Source: Polyangiaceae bacterium
GTDB lineage: Bacteria; Myxococcota_A; Polyangia; Polyangiales; Polyangiaceae
Assembly: GCA_016712345.1 (NCBI GenBank)
Contig: JADJRH010000001.1
Span: 1,860,001-1,924,000, forward strand
DNA: 64,000 bases
Direction: 5' to 3'
In this document: positions 7,722 through 16,560 of the stretch, in pieces
Layout: every line of letters begins with the position of its first letter
Position numbering within the stretch: position 1 is the stretch's first letter
Position numbers and translations under genes: made by a program
Notes under the pieces: model-generated
Databases searched by the model: none
Seen by the model: only the letters and a program-made list of their open reading frames with translations
What the model was told of the DNA's origin: nothing

Positions 7722-10700
7722 GTGAATGATCGGCGAATGACAACGCGCGCGAACATCGCGACGGGGCTTGTGGAGCTGCCGACGTGGACTGACAAAAGCG
7801 TGCGACAGGCCGTGTTCCGGCAGAGCCTCGCGCAATTGGCGCTGGCCACCGTGGAGGGTGGGCCGGGGCCTCTCGACGGGATTCACCCCGAACATCTGCT
7901 TCGCGCTGTGGTGACAGCGCGGCAAGATGGGTTGCTCGACGATCTTTCGTTCTTGGTTCCTGAAGCGTCGGCGGTGGCGCTTTATGAACTTGCGGGCGCG
8001 TTGCCGCTCGGCAACGAAAGACGCGATCTCGGGCGCCGCGTGCTCGCGCAATTGTTTGAGGGATCGGCACGCACCTTTGTGGCAGTCGCGTCGCGCATGG
8101 CAGCCACTTCTTCGCGGGCGCTCACAAGTGCGGGTGCAAAAGCGCGCATTGCACTTTCGGTGTTTTTGCCGCGGTGGGCGGAGGTTCGATCCGATGCGCT
8201 TTCGTTGGCGCTCGCGTCTCGGCGAGACCTTTCGCGGCAATGGATTGGTTCACCGTCAACGGGGTCGCTGCCGGAACGCAGGCTCGCGGCGAGACTCTTG
8301 GAGCGCGCGGCGCGCGAGTTGTCGAGGCGCGCGCGGCAGGGAGATCCAAGCGGTTTGCGATTGATGCGCAACGTTTCGAGGGCCGCGGCACAGCGTCGTC
8401 ATATCGACCTGTTCGCCGATCCAATTGCAGGAGCGTGGCACCGATTGCTTACGGATCGCGAGAGTTTGGTGTGGCGTCACGTGGCCATCGCGCGCGGTCT
8501 GCTCGCTCCTGTGGTGCCGGAGATCGGGGCGGAGGTGCGCGATTTGCTCGATCCAACGCTTTCGGCAACAGAATGGCGACGGGCGGCCACGTCACTCGCG
8601 GCATCGATCGCGGTGAATCCCGAAGAGGCCACGCAGCGCGTGTTGGATTTGGCAAGTGGGCCGCTCATTGCGCGCGATCCTGGGATTGCTACGGCGCTCG
8701 TTTGGGGTTTGGGCGCCGCGGCGGAATCGGAGCCGGAAGCCGCGGAAGAAGCGCTGAATGCGATCGCCACCGTTGCACCGATCTCGATCGCGGAGAGTTT
8801 GGTGGAGCTTCGTGCCGATGTGCTTCCACCGGGGAGCACGGAGGGGTTTGGAGCGGCGGCGGCGGCAATGTGTACATCGGCGCTCGGAGCGAGCCTTTCA
8901 ACCGACGAAAGTGATGAAGGGTTGGCGGCGCTGGGCAGCGCGATTTTGGCCGATTTGAAGGACGAAACCGATGGGAGTTTGAGGGGGGCGATTGCGCGCG
9001 CCGCTCTCGACTTCGTCGAGAGCGGCGCGCGCACCGCGCACGCATCGGCCACGGCGGCGCTTGATTTAGCGCAGGATACGCTCGGTGCGCTGCTGGCGCT
9101 TGATGTGGAGTCGGCGCCGACGTCGCAGCGACGCGGCAAGTTGGCGCAACGAACAAGTGTGCGGCTGCTTCGCGAGATCGATACAAACTTGTTTGAGTCG
9201 CACACGTTAAAGTGGCTTTTGCTCTTGGATCGAAGGCCAAGCGACGATGGCAGTGACGTGCGGGCGATCGAAGAGATGCACGATCAGCTTGCCGCGTGGC
9301 TGCTCAAAGCCGAAGCGAAAAATACCGGTGCTTCGCCGCATCAAACGCTGCATTCAAGGCAACTGCGCGCGCTGCTTCATCTGATCGACAGTGAAGCCAA
9401 CGACACGACCGAAGACTACGAGCGCGTGCAACGTGTACGTGCGGGTTGGACGCGAACGTCAAGTGTACTCTTGACGCGTCTCGCAAGTGAGCGCGGATCG
9501 CCGTTGCGACGCGCTGTGGGGGCAACGATCGCACGCGCTTTCGACGCGCTCGCACGCGACGGCGCGGCGGATCCGGCGGACATTTTGCTGTACGCATCCA
9601 TGCGCGCGCCGGACGGCTCGGATCTCGATGTGCTCGGCGAAGCGAGTGTGGAGCCCGACGTGGCGGAGTTGTTTCGTGTGTACGCACGGTTCGTGCGAAC
9701 TGCAAACGCGGCGGTGCAGAGCGAGAAGGCGTCGCGCGATCCAAGCCGCAGAGGTGAGGCCGCGCCGGATCTGCTCGCCGCGCTCGAAAATCTCACAGCT
9801 GAGTTGCCCGTCGGTGCGTCACCGCGGATCGAGGTATTGCGCGGCACGTTGGAGCAGCTTCATCGCGGGTTGGAGGCGGTTCGATCGGCGGGCGCGCTCG
9901 CACAGATCGCCGCGCGCTCGGCGACGGTGGAGTCACCGCTGGCGTTGATTGACAAATCGCTGGAGCGCCTTGGTCAACTCGTGGCGGGCGCTCGCCGGAG
10001 GTGCGGGGATGAAACGGTGCGCGACGTTCCGTCGGTGCATCTGCCGTCGCTGGAGTCGACGGTGCTCGGGATGCTCGGCCCACCCTCTTCACGAGGTGAG
10101 CCGGCGAGCGCCCGCGCATTCCACGCAAGGCTTGTGGGGCCGACAATGTTTGCCTGGCTCGGCACGCTTTCGGGCGTTGTTCCGCCTGCGATCTCGGATC
10201 TTGTGGCAACGGCGCTCACGCGGATCGGTGCTTTGCCCACGGAGCAGACCGAGCCGGCGGCGATTATGTTGCACCAAGCGCCGCTTCCGTTGTGGGTTCC
10301 GCCGCGCCGTATTCTAGGCGGCTTTTACATTCAACGGCAGCTCGGCGGCGGCGCGCTTGGCACGGTGTTCGTGGTGACGCGCGCCGATGAACGCAACAGC
10401 CCAACGGCGGAGCGGTTTGCATTGAAGGTGCCCGACTACGATGCAACGGCGGCGCGCAGCGTTTCGGAAACCGACTTTTTGCGGATGTTCCGGCTCGAAG
10501 CGGGAGCGCTTCTTTCGGTGCCCGAACACAAGAACGTGGCGCGGTTTGTCACGTTCGACGCGGGTGCACGCCCCAAGCCGATCTTGGTGATGGAGCTTGT
10601 GGAGGGGGCGCGCGCCGATCAGGTGATTGACGCCAAAACGCTGGATATGCCGCGGGCGCTCGCAATGTTGGATGGTGTACTCGCCGGGCTTGAAGCCATG

Positions 10701-11177
10701 CACAGCGTGGGTGTGGGGCACTTGGATGTGAAACCGTCAAACGTGATTTTGCGGCCGACGGGTGAGCCGGTGCTGGTGGATTTTGGCCTCGCAGGAAGGC
10801 ACATTCGGCCCGGTTGCGGCACGGGATGTTATTGCGCGCCCGAGGTGTGGGGTGTACTTCCGCGCGGCGGAACACCCACTGCGATGACGGCCGATGTGTA
10901 CGCATTCGGATGTTTCGCGTATGAAGTGCTCACGTCGAACACGCTCTTCGGTGGGATGACCGACGCGGCATTGATTTCGGCGCATCTCACTCATGATGGT
11001 GTACCTCCGCCGGTGCGGCGTTTTGCCGACAATCGACGCCTTGTTCCGTTGGCGGAGTTTCTCACGTCGTGTCTGCGGCAAAACCCATCGCAGCGAGCGT
11101 CGGTGACCGATTTGCGGCGTGCGCTTGCTATGCGTACACAAGAGTTGTTGCGGCTGCCTTGGCCTGTTCCTTCGTGA
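7722..11177 (+). CDS. Large Ser/Thr protein kinase with ~860-residue helical N-terminal region
   Basis: A 1151-residue protein. Residues 1 to about 860 are Ala/Leu/Arg-rich and helical, HEAT-repeat-like in appearance, with no named domain I recognise. The kinase domain covers about 864-1140: Gly loop LGGGALGTVF, Lys in FALKVPDY, catalytic loop HLDVKPSNV, DFGLAG, and APEVWG. The catalytic-loop Arg of HRD is replaced by Leu (non-RD kinase), so activation-loop phosphorylation may not control it. A putative zinc-like CGTGCYC patch lies in the activation segment. No transmembrane segment is seen. Start ATG 7722 is used; ATG 7737 is in frame. A 41-nt palindrome lies inside the coding sequence (8993-9033). 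Confidence 0.85.
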   Translation: MNDRRMTTRANIATGLVELPTWTDKSVRQAVFRQSLAQLALATVEGGPGPLDGIHPEHLLRAVVTARQDGLLDDLSFLVPEASAVALYELAGALPLGNERRDLGRRVLAQLFEGSARTFVAVASRMAATSSRALTSAGAKARIALSVFLPRWAEVRSDALSLALASRRDLSRQWIGSPSTGSLPERRLAARLLERAARELSRRARQGDPSGLRLMRNVSRAAAQRRHIDLFADPIAGAWHRLLTDRESLVWRHVAIARGLLAPVVPEIGAEVRDLLDPTLSATEWRRAATSLAASIAVNPEEATQRVLDLASGPLIARDPGIATALVWGLGAAAESEPEAAEEALNAIATVAPISIAESLVELRADVLPPGSTEGFGAAAAAMCTSALGASLSTDESDEGLAALGSAILADLKDETDGSLRGAIARAALDFVESGARTAHASATAALDLAQDTLGALLALDVESAPTSQRRGKLAQRTSVRLLREIDTNLFESHTLKWLLLLDRRPSDDGSDVRAIEEMHDQLAAWLLKAEAKNTGASPHQTLHSRQLRALLHLIDSEANDTTEDYERVQRVRAGWTRTSSVLLTRLASERGSPLRRAVGATIARAFDALARDGAADPADILLYASMRAPDGSDLDVLGEASVEPDVAELFRVYARFVRTANAAVQSEKASRDPSRRGEAAPDLLAALENLTAELPVGASPRIEVLRGTLEQLHRGLEAVRSAGALAQIAARSATVESPLALIDKSLERLGQLVAGARRRCGDETVRDVPSVHLPSLESTVLGMLGPPSSRGEPASARAFHARLVGPTMFAWLGTLSGVVPPAISDLVATALTRIGALPTEQTEPAAIMLHQAPLPLWVPPRRILGGFYIQRQLGGGALGTVFVVTRADERNSPTAERFALKVPDYDATAARSVSETDFLRMFRLEAGALLSVPEHKNVARFVTFDAGARPKPILVMELVEGARADQVIDAKTLDMPRALAMLDGVLAGLEAMHSVGVGHLDVKPSNVILRPTGEPVLVDFGLAGRHIRPGCGTGCYCAPEVWGVLPRGGTPTAMTADVYAFGCFAYEVLTSNTLFGGMTDAALISAHLTHDGVPPPVRRFADNRRLVPLAEFLTSCLRQNPSQRASVTDLRRALAMRTQELLRLPWPVPS
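8993..9033. repeat. Perfect 19-bp inverted repeat inside the kinase gene
   Basis: Arms 8993-9011 and 9015-9033 are exact reverse complements around the loop TTC. The DNA encodes part of ALDFVESGAR in frame, so the palindrome is tolerated in the protein. It would form a very stable hairpin in single-stranded DNA or mRNA. Confidence 0.9.
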
Positions 11178-11271
11178 TGTTGTGGCAGGGTGCGAGGAGG
11201 GAGAAGTACATCACGACGAACACAACGGCGCCGAGGGCAAGCGATCCGTAGCGCGCGATGCGGGAGATCAC
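11128..11271 (-). CDS. Possible 47-residue single-pass membrane protein
   Basis: From GTG 11271 the frame reads a short basic start (VISRIARYG), one strong hydrophobic helix (SLALGAVVFVVMYFSLLAP) and a tail CHNITKEQAK. The composition is protein-like rather than the Arg/Pro-rich noise of antisense frames. Its 3' end overlaps the 3' end of the kinase gene by 50 bp in the opposite direction. No homologue is recognised, and the call rests on composition only. Confidence 0.3.
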   Translation of the reverse strand: MISRIARYGSLALGAVVFVVMYFSLLAPCHNITKEQAKAAATTLVYA

Positions 11272-11366
11272 GAGGGCAAACGGGGCTCGCTCATTATCGG
11301 CGGGGGAGCGTTTTCGGTGCTGGAAAAAAGGAGACTTTTGGGAGAGACTTTTGATTTGGTCCACAG

Positions 11367-12548
11367 GTGAAACGTCGCGCGGAACACTCGGCAAGAAACC
11401 TGGGTCGCGGGTCGGCCCGTGCACCGATGCGCATTTCGTTGGCAGGCGGCGGCACCGACGTTCCGCCGCTTGCTCGGGCGGGCGGGCGCGTGGTGTGCGC
11501 CGCGATTGACCTGTTTGTTCGCGCCACTGTGGAGCCTTTTGACGATGGGTGGATTCGGCTCGAAGGCACGTGGGGACTTGCGGATGTCGGAAGGCCGATT
11601 GCGCCAGGTGAACGCGCGCGTACACATGGGCCGGAGCGTACACATGGGCCGGCGCCGGAGCGTACACATTCGATGTTGCCAATTGCGGGCAACGCACCGC
11701 CGCGGGTGGCAACGCTGACAAGGCGAGCGGGGGAGTTGCCATCAAAAGACCCTGCATTTCGGCTTCTTGAAGCGGTTCGGGAGCGATTTGGAGTAACGGG
11801 CGGGGCGCGAATCTCCATTGAAAGCGATTTGACGTTTGGAACGGGATTGGGTGGAAGCGCGGCGGCGGCGGTGGCGCTTGTGGCCGCGTTTCATGAAGCT
11901 CTGGGGGAGCGGGCGACGGCTCCCGATTTGGCGACGACGGCCGCTCATTTAGAAAGGGATGTTCTTGGATTGCGGTGTGGCTTGCAGGATCAAGTGTGCG
12001 CCTCGAACGGTGGAATACTAGATGTGCGTTTTTATGAAGTCGGGCATGGAAAACATGTTCGAGGTGCGGCGGTAGAAACGGGTGGGGTGGGATTTGACTT
12101 GGAGTCCATTGAGCCGACACCGGCGTTGGCGCGGGACTTGTGCGCGGGGTTGCTCCTTGTGGACACTCGGGTTAGGCGCGTATCAGGGGAGGTGTTGGAT
12201 GTGGCCAATAACAGCTCCATCAGCGACCTTTCGGCGGATTTGGTAGCGGCGGCGGATGATACGGCGCGGGGATTTCGACTGGGATCTTTACCATTGGTAT
12301 TGGCGGGAATGAGGCGTTCGGCGAGCGCGAAGTGGAGGCGGGGAGGAGCGGGCGCTTTGCCGCGGGATGTACACAAGAAGTTGTTGGAACAGGAAGCGGT
12401 GGTGGTAAGAGCGTGCGGCGCGGGTCAGGGTGGGCACATTTTGGTGTGGGCCGATCCGAGTCGCCATTCAGAAATTGAAAACGTTGTGAGTCCGGCGCTG
12501 CTCAGGCGGCCAACGTTGGGTGTTTCGGGTGTACAAGTGTCAGTTTGA
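11367..12548 (+). CDS. GHMP kinase, D-glycero-D-manno-heptose 7-phosphate kinase-like
   Basis: A 393-residue sugar kinase. RAPMRISLAGGGTDV is the family's N-terminal motif and FGTGLGGSAAAAVAL the ATP-binding GHMP motif; AGQGGHILVW is near the C-terminus. HddA-type enzymes phosphorylate heptose 7-phosphate for LPS or S-layer sugars; the exact substrate is not shown by sequence. GTG 11367 is chosen because RAP must lie in the protein, ruling out the ATG at 11427. Between the first and second motifs is an odd low-complexity insert (RTHGPERTHGPAPERTHS) made of three GCGTACACAT-containing repeats. It converges on the next gene with a 9-bp overlap. Confidence 0.75.
   Translation: MKRRAEHSARNLGRGSARAPMRISLAGGGTDVPPLARAGGRVVCAAIDLFVRATVEPFDDGWIRLEGTWGLADVGRPIAPGERARTHGPERTHGPAPERTHSMLPIAGNAPPRVATLTRRAGELPSKDPAFRLLEAVRERFGVTGGARISIESDLTFGTGLGGSAAAAVALVAAFHEALGERATAPDLATTAAHLERDVLGLRCGLQDQVCASNGGILDVRFYEVGHGKHVRGAAVETGGVGFDLESIEPTPALARDLCAGLLLVDTRVRRVSGEVLDVANNSSISDLSADLVAAADDTARGFRLGSLPLVLAGMRRSASAKWRRGGAGALPRDVHKKLLEQEAVVVRACGAGQGGHILVWADPSRHSEIENVVSPALLRRPTLGVSGVQVSV
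11617..11675 (+). repeat. In-frame minisatellite of GTACACAT units in the sugar-kinase gene
   Basis: Three copies of GCGTACACAT occur with spacers GGGCCGGA and GGGCCGGCGCCGGA. They add about 18 residues (Arg-Thr-His-Gly-Pro type) that break an otherwise normal GHMP kinase. The unit contains the GTACAC word that recurs through the window. Confidence 0.8.
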
Positions 12549-14021
12549 ATCTTGTATAAACCAGCGGGCAGGTGTCCAAATGGGGCCGCGGCGCGCTTGA
12601 TAAGTGGCAATGCGGCGGAGTGCTTCAGCCTGGCCGAGACTGTGAATATAATAAAATGGTCCACCGCGAAATGCCGGAAAACCAAGCTCCCTGTTGACTG
12701 CCATGTCTCCGACGGTTTTGCTCTGTAGAACGCCTTCTTCAAGACAGAGGAGCGCTTCATTCACAAGGGCGAACACGCAGCGCATTTGAATTTCTTCGAC
12801 CGGCTCGCCTGAATTTCTACCCAATGTGGGGCGCACCCGAACGGGTGGGGTGATGCGTTCATCGGTGGGTTTTGGAAGGGCAAATCGAGGCCCAAACGTT
12901 TGTGTGAGTTGTTGGGCAGACTGGGCAAACCGACTTATCCCCATTGACTCTAGAAGGGTAGACGGTTTTTTGGAGAAGCCCCACTCGGCGAGGGCTTGGT
13001 CCACTTCGCTCTCGGAGGTACCGTCGTGTTTGAGTCGCTCCACTTCAACAAGATAGCGAATTTGAACGCGTTCTATAAAAGAGGCGGGCGCGGGTGATTG
13101 GATGGGTAGATGAGTTTGCAACTCGGCTGCGTACGCAAGGGCTTTTGTTAACTGCGAAACGCGGAGGTGTTTTATGGCCGAAGCTTCTTGATGGAGGGAC
13201 GCTTTCCAACCGCTTTTATGGAGCGTTTCAAGAATGGACACGACTTTTTGAGGCGCACTGCCAAGGTGGTTTATTGTTTTGGCCTGGGCTTGGGCTTGTT
13301 GAAACACCGATGAAAGCAGGGTATTTTTAAGGAGGCGAGTGGGTAGAAACGAAGAGCGCTTTTGGGCAAGCTCCAACGCGAGGCCGGCGGCTTTATCGAG
13401 AAGCACTGTTGGGGGAACCACCAGGTGGAGAACGCCGAGCGCACGGGCCCTGTCAGGTCGCAAAAATCGGCCGCTGAGCGCGTATTCAAGCGTTTGTTCC
13501 ACTCCGATGAGTTGACTTAGCCGTTGCAATCCGGCCATGGAAGGTGTGAGCCCAAGCTGAATGTCAGTTAGGCCAAGCACGCTCGCCGGGTGTTCTCCCA
13601 ACACGCGACCGTGGCAGGCGAGCGCCACTTCAAACGCGTTGCCCAGGGCAGAATGTGGAATGGCGGCAACAATAGGCTTTTTGAACTCGGTAAGGAAGGC
13701 TGTTAGTTCTTGACCCCGGCGACACTGCTCTTCTGCCAAGGCTGCTGTTTCTACAAAGTCGACACCGCTTGTGCGATGTAGGCCGAGAAACGTGCCTGTT
13801 TGTGGGGAGGTGAGAACCACCGCCTTAACGTTGGGCGCGCTCGCAATACTTTCGAGCGTGGAAGACAAGCTACTGTCAATGAGTTTGGCGAGGCCTGCGG
13901 CGCGCGGCGTTTGGACGTTGAGTGTACACACCACAACGCCGGTTGGCAGGTGCTCCAGCGATGTTGTTACGCCATTCGTGGAGGCCGATGTCAGGTTGTG
14001 CACGGGCCACGTGTTTACCAT
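12540..14021 (-). CDS. Crotonase/3-hydroxyacyl-CoA dehydrogenase-like protein lacking the NAD-binding domain
   Basis: A 493-residue protein. The N-terminal ~200 residues are a crotonase (enoyl-CoA hydratase) domain like that of FadB/FadJ. The C-terminal ~190 residues (FIERVQIRYLVEVERL, VNEALLCLEEGVLQS, GFPAFRGGPFYYI) match the helical C-terminal domains of the multifunctional beta-oxidation alpha subunit. The Rossmann 3HCDH_N domain normally between them is replaced by a ~100-residue Lys/Gln-rich helical stretch. In the crotonase part GNAFEVALACHG keeps one catalytic Glu, but the second is Asp (GLTDIQLGLTP). It therefore probably lacks dehydrogenase activity and may have weak or no hydratase activity. 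The ATG at 14021 is preferred over TTG 14024. Confidence 0.75.
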   Translation of the reverse strand: MVNTWPVHNLTSASTNGVTTSLEHLPTGVVVCTLNVQTPRAAGLAKLIDSSLSSTLESIASAPNVKAVVLTSPQTGTFLGLHRTSGVDFVETAALAEEQCRRGQELTAFLTEFKKPIVAAIPHSALGNAFEVALACHGRVLGEHPASVLGLTDIQLGLTPSMAGLQRLSQLIGVEQTLEYALSGRFLRPDRARALGVLHLVVPPTVLLDKAAGLALELAQKRSSFLPTRLLKNTLLSSVFQQAQAQAKTINHLGSAPQKVVSILETLHKSGWKASLHQEASAIKHLRVSQLTKALAYAAELQTHLPIQSPAPASFIERVQIRYLVEVERLKHDGTSESEVDQALAEWGFSKKPSTLLESMGISRFAQSAQQLTQTFGPRFALPKPTDERITPPVRVRPTLGRNSGEPVEEIQMRCVFALVNEALLCLEEGVLQSKTVGDMAVNRELGFPAFRGGPFYYIHSLGQAEALRRIATYQARRGPIWTPARWFIQDSN

Positions 14022-14182
14022 CAAACATGTGAAGGCTCTACATTCGGCGAGGGGTTTTGTGGCGTTTCGTGTTCAACTCGTCGCCCACGAAGGCGCCGCG
14101 ATCGCGCTCGTTGAAACGGCGGCGCATTGGCGGTGTCCGGGCAAACCGCGCTCTGGCTTGCGCGAATTGGCAATTGGCACTA

Positions 14183-14218
14183 AAGCCCCGCGCATGTCTG
14201 CGGGCTTGGCTTTTTTTT
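14183..14218 (+). terminator. Terminator-like hairpin over the marC-family start codon
   Basis: AAGCCC(C)GC at 14183-14191 pairs with GCGGGCTT at 14200-14207 (one bulged C) with an 8-nt loop that contains the ATG, followed by GGC and eight T. It has the form of an intrinsic terminator yet lies at the beginning of the coding sequence, so it could act as an attenuator or simply encode the hydrophobic N-terminus. Confidence 0.45.
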
Positions 14219-14826
14219 CACTGTGTTTTCCGTCGCTGTTTTCTATTGTCGATCCGCTGGCGACGGTGCCTATTTTTCTTGCACTCACAGGCCGAGACAA
14301 TCGAGCAAGTCAACGTCGAACAGCCATTCGAGCTGCGCTGACGGCGTTGATTGTAATGAGTCTATTTGCCTTGTTTGGAACGCAGATTTTTAAGTTTTTT
14401 GGAATTACAATTCCCGCTTTTAAAATGGCGGGCGGCGTGCTGCTTTTCACCATGTCGCTTGAAATGATGCGCGCCAAACACTCCCCTACCCGCTCCACGG
14501 CAGAAGAAGAAACCGAGGCTCAGCAGAAGGAAGATGTGGGGTTGATTCCGCTGGGAGTGCCACTTTTGTCGGGGCCCGGCGCCATTGCGAGCGTGATGGT
14601 ATGGTCGGCCCGCGCGTCGCATTCCAATGAGAAAATCGCGCTGTTTGCGTCGATTTTACTGTTGGCACTTGTGATTGTTGTAACGCTTCTGTTTGCGCCC
14701 GGACTGTCAAAAGTGTTTGGCAAAACAGGCATTAATATTGTGACGCGGATTATGGGTTTGATTCTGGCGGCAACAGCCGCTCAGTTTATTATCGACGGCG
14801 GGCGAGAGGCTTTTTTAAATCCCTAA
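14194..14826 (+). CDS. MarC-family membrane protein
   Basis: A 210-residue protein with six predicted membrane helices. LFSIVDPLATVPIFLALT, GGVLLFTMSLEMM and LIPLGVPLLSGPGAIASVM are the family hallmarks. MarC proteins are inner-membrane proteins once linked to multiple antibiotic resistance; their transport substrate is unsettled. The start ATG 14194 gives a normal N-terminal helix. It is divergent from the crotonase-like gene (172-bp gap) and overlaps the 3' end of thrB by 12 bp. Confidence 0.85.
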   Translation: MSAGLAFFSLCFPSLFSIVDPLATVPIFLALTGRDNRASQRRTAIRAALTALIVMSLFALFGTQIFKFFGITIPAFKMAGGVLLFTMSLEMMRAKHSPTRSTAEEETEAQQKEDVGLIPLGVPLLSGPGAIASVMVWSARASHSNEKIALFASILLLALVIVVTLLFAPGLSKVFGKTGINIVTRIMGLILAATAAQFIIDGGREAFLNP

Positions 14827-15828
14827 AAACGCGGGGAGGCCTTTTTCACCGAGCGTTTCAATGGTGCGGAGGCGGCCCAAAAAGCGGCGATAGTTTTTAT
14901 AGATGCCGGTGCCTTTGGGCCGAAGTTCATAATCGGTGATGCGCGTGACCGAGAAGCGGAGGGCTGCGAAAATGGCATCATCAAACAAGCGCTCTCGGTC
15001 CACATCGGTGAGCGGGCGGGCGCTCACATAGCCGCGCAACAGCGCGCGGGCGAGCGGTCTTTCCAGCTCGTTATTGTAACACCAGGCGAGCATGGTGACG
15101 CTCAGGTCAAACGTGACGGAGCCCAAACTGGCACTTTCAAAGTCGAGAACGGCGGCCATTTGACCATTGTTCCAAAGCACGTTGTCGCGAAAAACATCCC
15201 CGTGAACAAGGGCATTTGGCGCTTCTCCACCGCGCGCATTTTCACGCTCCACGTATGCGGCGAGCTTTTCCCAAAGCCGCTCCACATCGGCGCCTATTTC
15301 ACCCCTGCGGGTAGGCCCCATTCCACCCGACTTACCATACCCTTGGAGGCGAAGTTTTTCGAGCCGGCCGCGCAGGTGATCGGCATTAAAACGGCTATGG
15401 GTGGCTCCCACAAAGTCGGCGCCGGCCACATGAATTTGCGCGAGCGCTCGGCCGACCTGCACCATGACTGCTTCTGTCACGCGCTGTTGACACAACACTT
15501 CACCCTCGACCCAGGGGAAGATGGCCGCGGCTTTGCCTTCATGGGTAGAGAGGGTTGCCACTTCCACATCCCCGCTGCGAAGGAGAGGCTGCACGGTGGG
15601 TACACCTCGTGACCCCAAATGGGTGAGAAGTTTGATTTCGCGAGTTGCTCCTTCTTCACCCTGTTCTTCATACACCCGGAGGAACACTCGGCCGCCGCCG
15701 TCAAGTGTACACTCGTAATTGGTGTTGACGCTGCCCGCCAAAATCCCTTTGACGGCGACGATATTCAAGCCATATTCGCGCCCGATACGTTGCGCGGAAG
15801 GAAGGTCTACCAACGTAAGTACAGCCAT
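14815..15828 (-). CDS. thrB: Homoserine kinase, type II (ThrB, APH-fold)
   Basis: A 337-residue phosphotransferase. It begins MAVLTLVDLPSAQRI, has LAGSVNTNYECTL in the nucleotide-binding lobe, the catalytic loop VHGDVFRDNVLW and the metal-binding VLDFESASLG, all typical of the aminoglycoside-kinase-like homoserine kinases. It should phosphorylate homoserine in threonine synthesis. A start six codons upstream is possible, but the family begins at MAVLT. No thrA or thrC is adjacent. Confidence 0.85.
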   Translation of the reverse strand: MAVLTLVDLPSAQRIGREYGLNIVAVKGILAGSVNTNYECTLDGGGRVFLRVYEEQGEEGATREIKLLTHLGSRGVPTVQPLLRSGDVEVATLSTHEGKAAAIFPWVEGEVLCQQRVTEAVMVQVGRALAQIHVAGADFVGATHSRFNADHLRGRLEKLRLQGYGKSGGMGPTRRGEIGADVERLWEKLAAYVERENARGGEAPNALVHGDVFRDNVLWNNGQMAAVLDFESASLGSVTFDLSVTMLAWCYNNELERPLARALLRGYVSARPLTDVDRERLFDDAIFAALRFSVTRITDYELRPKGTGIYKNYRRFLGRLRTIETLGEKGLPAFLGI

Positions 15829-15950
15829 TGCGCGACGCACTAGCACATTAGCGCGCTGCGTCGTAGGCTTTTTATGAAGCTCTCTTCACCTAAGCGTAAC
15901 TTCGGGCGCCTCGCAATGACTTGAGACGTCTCGATTTCTGACACGTCGTA

Positions 15951-16270
15951 ATCAACACGGAGTTCCCCAGCGGCGCATGCGCCTCATTCGAACGGCGAGT
16001 AACTCGTTGCGGTTGAGTTGTCGATGCAGCAGAAAAGAGCCCGTTCTGGGACGTCCGGCGACTTGAGATGTCCATCACGTCGCCATCCACCGGTCTCGCC
16101 GGTCTCTCGTTTTCGTCGTGGCTGCGCTCGCCACAGAACTCCATCTGGAGAACCCGACGCGCCACGCTGTTCGCTTTTCCGCTTGGCGACGGGCAAGGGT
16201 GTCCCAAACGTCTCGACAAGACTGGATCCGTGCCTTGCAGAACGTTCCGCTAAAGGGAAGTTACCTAGGG
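15951..16270 (-). repeat. 310-bp intergenic element, copy A (inverted)
   Basis: Read on the minus strand it runs from CCTAGGTAACTTCCC to GGGGAACTCCGTGTTGAT and is nearly identical to copies at 41869, 45519 and 50249. Inside are the hairpin ACCGGCGAGACCGGT and the 12-bp palindrome GGCGCATGCGCC. It is flanked by degenerate CTCCGTGG/TCCGTG runs (16271-16430) and the phrase GAGCCTATTGCAGCC. It fills the thrB-hflX gap together with outer repeats ending in CTTCAGGTCTTGGCGTGACG. It is open in several frames on both strands, which argues against coding. Confidence 0.95.
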
Positions 16271-16560
16271 AGGCACGGAGATCCACGGAGTTTTTTTGTA
16301 TTTGGGGCTGCAATAGGCTCGCACGGCGTCGTGCATCACCTGTCCGGCCTGCGATTGTGGATGATGTGTACTCATAGCAGCGAAAGAAACAAAAACCTCC
16401 GTGACCCTCCGTGTTCTCTGTGATTCCGTGGTGAAGAGACGTCACAGGCATCCAGGCGCTTCAGGTCTTGGCGTGACGCGTCAGCCGCCGCTCTGGGTTC
16501 TTTATCGCTTCTTTTAGATCGTGTGATTGTGATACTGCTTCTGCAAAGGTCTTATTCCGA

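Noticed and set aside
7602..8240. Long N-terminal extension of the M14 carboxypeptidase
   Set aside because: It is antisense to the kinase gene start and Arg-rich; the M14 fold begins at 7601.
15951..16270. Small conserved protein encoded by the 310-bp element
   Set aside because: Copies are open in several frames on both strands and the sequence changes do not favour any frame, so DNA or RNA structure is more likely.
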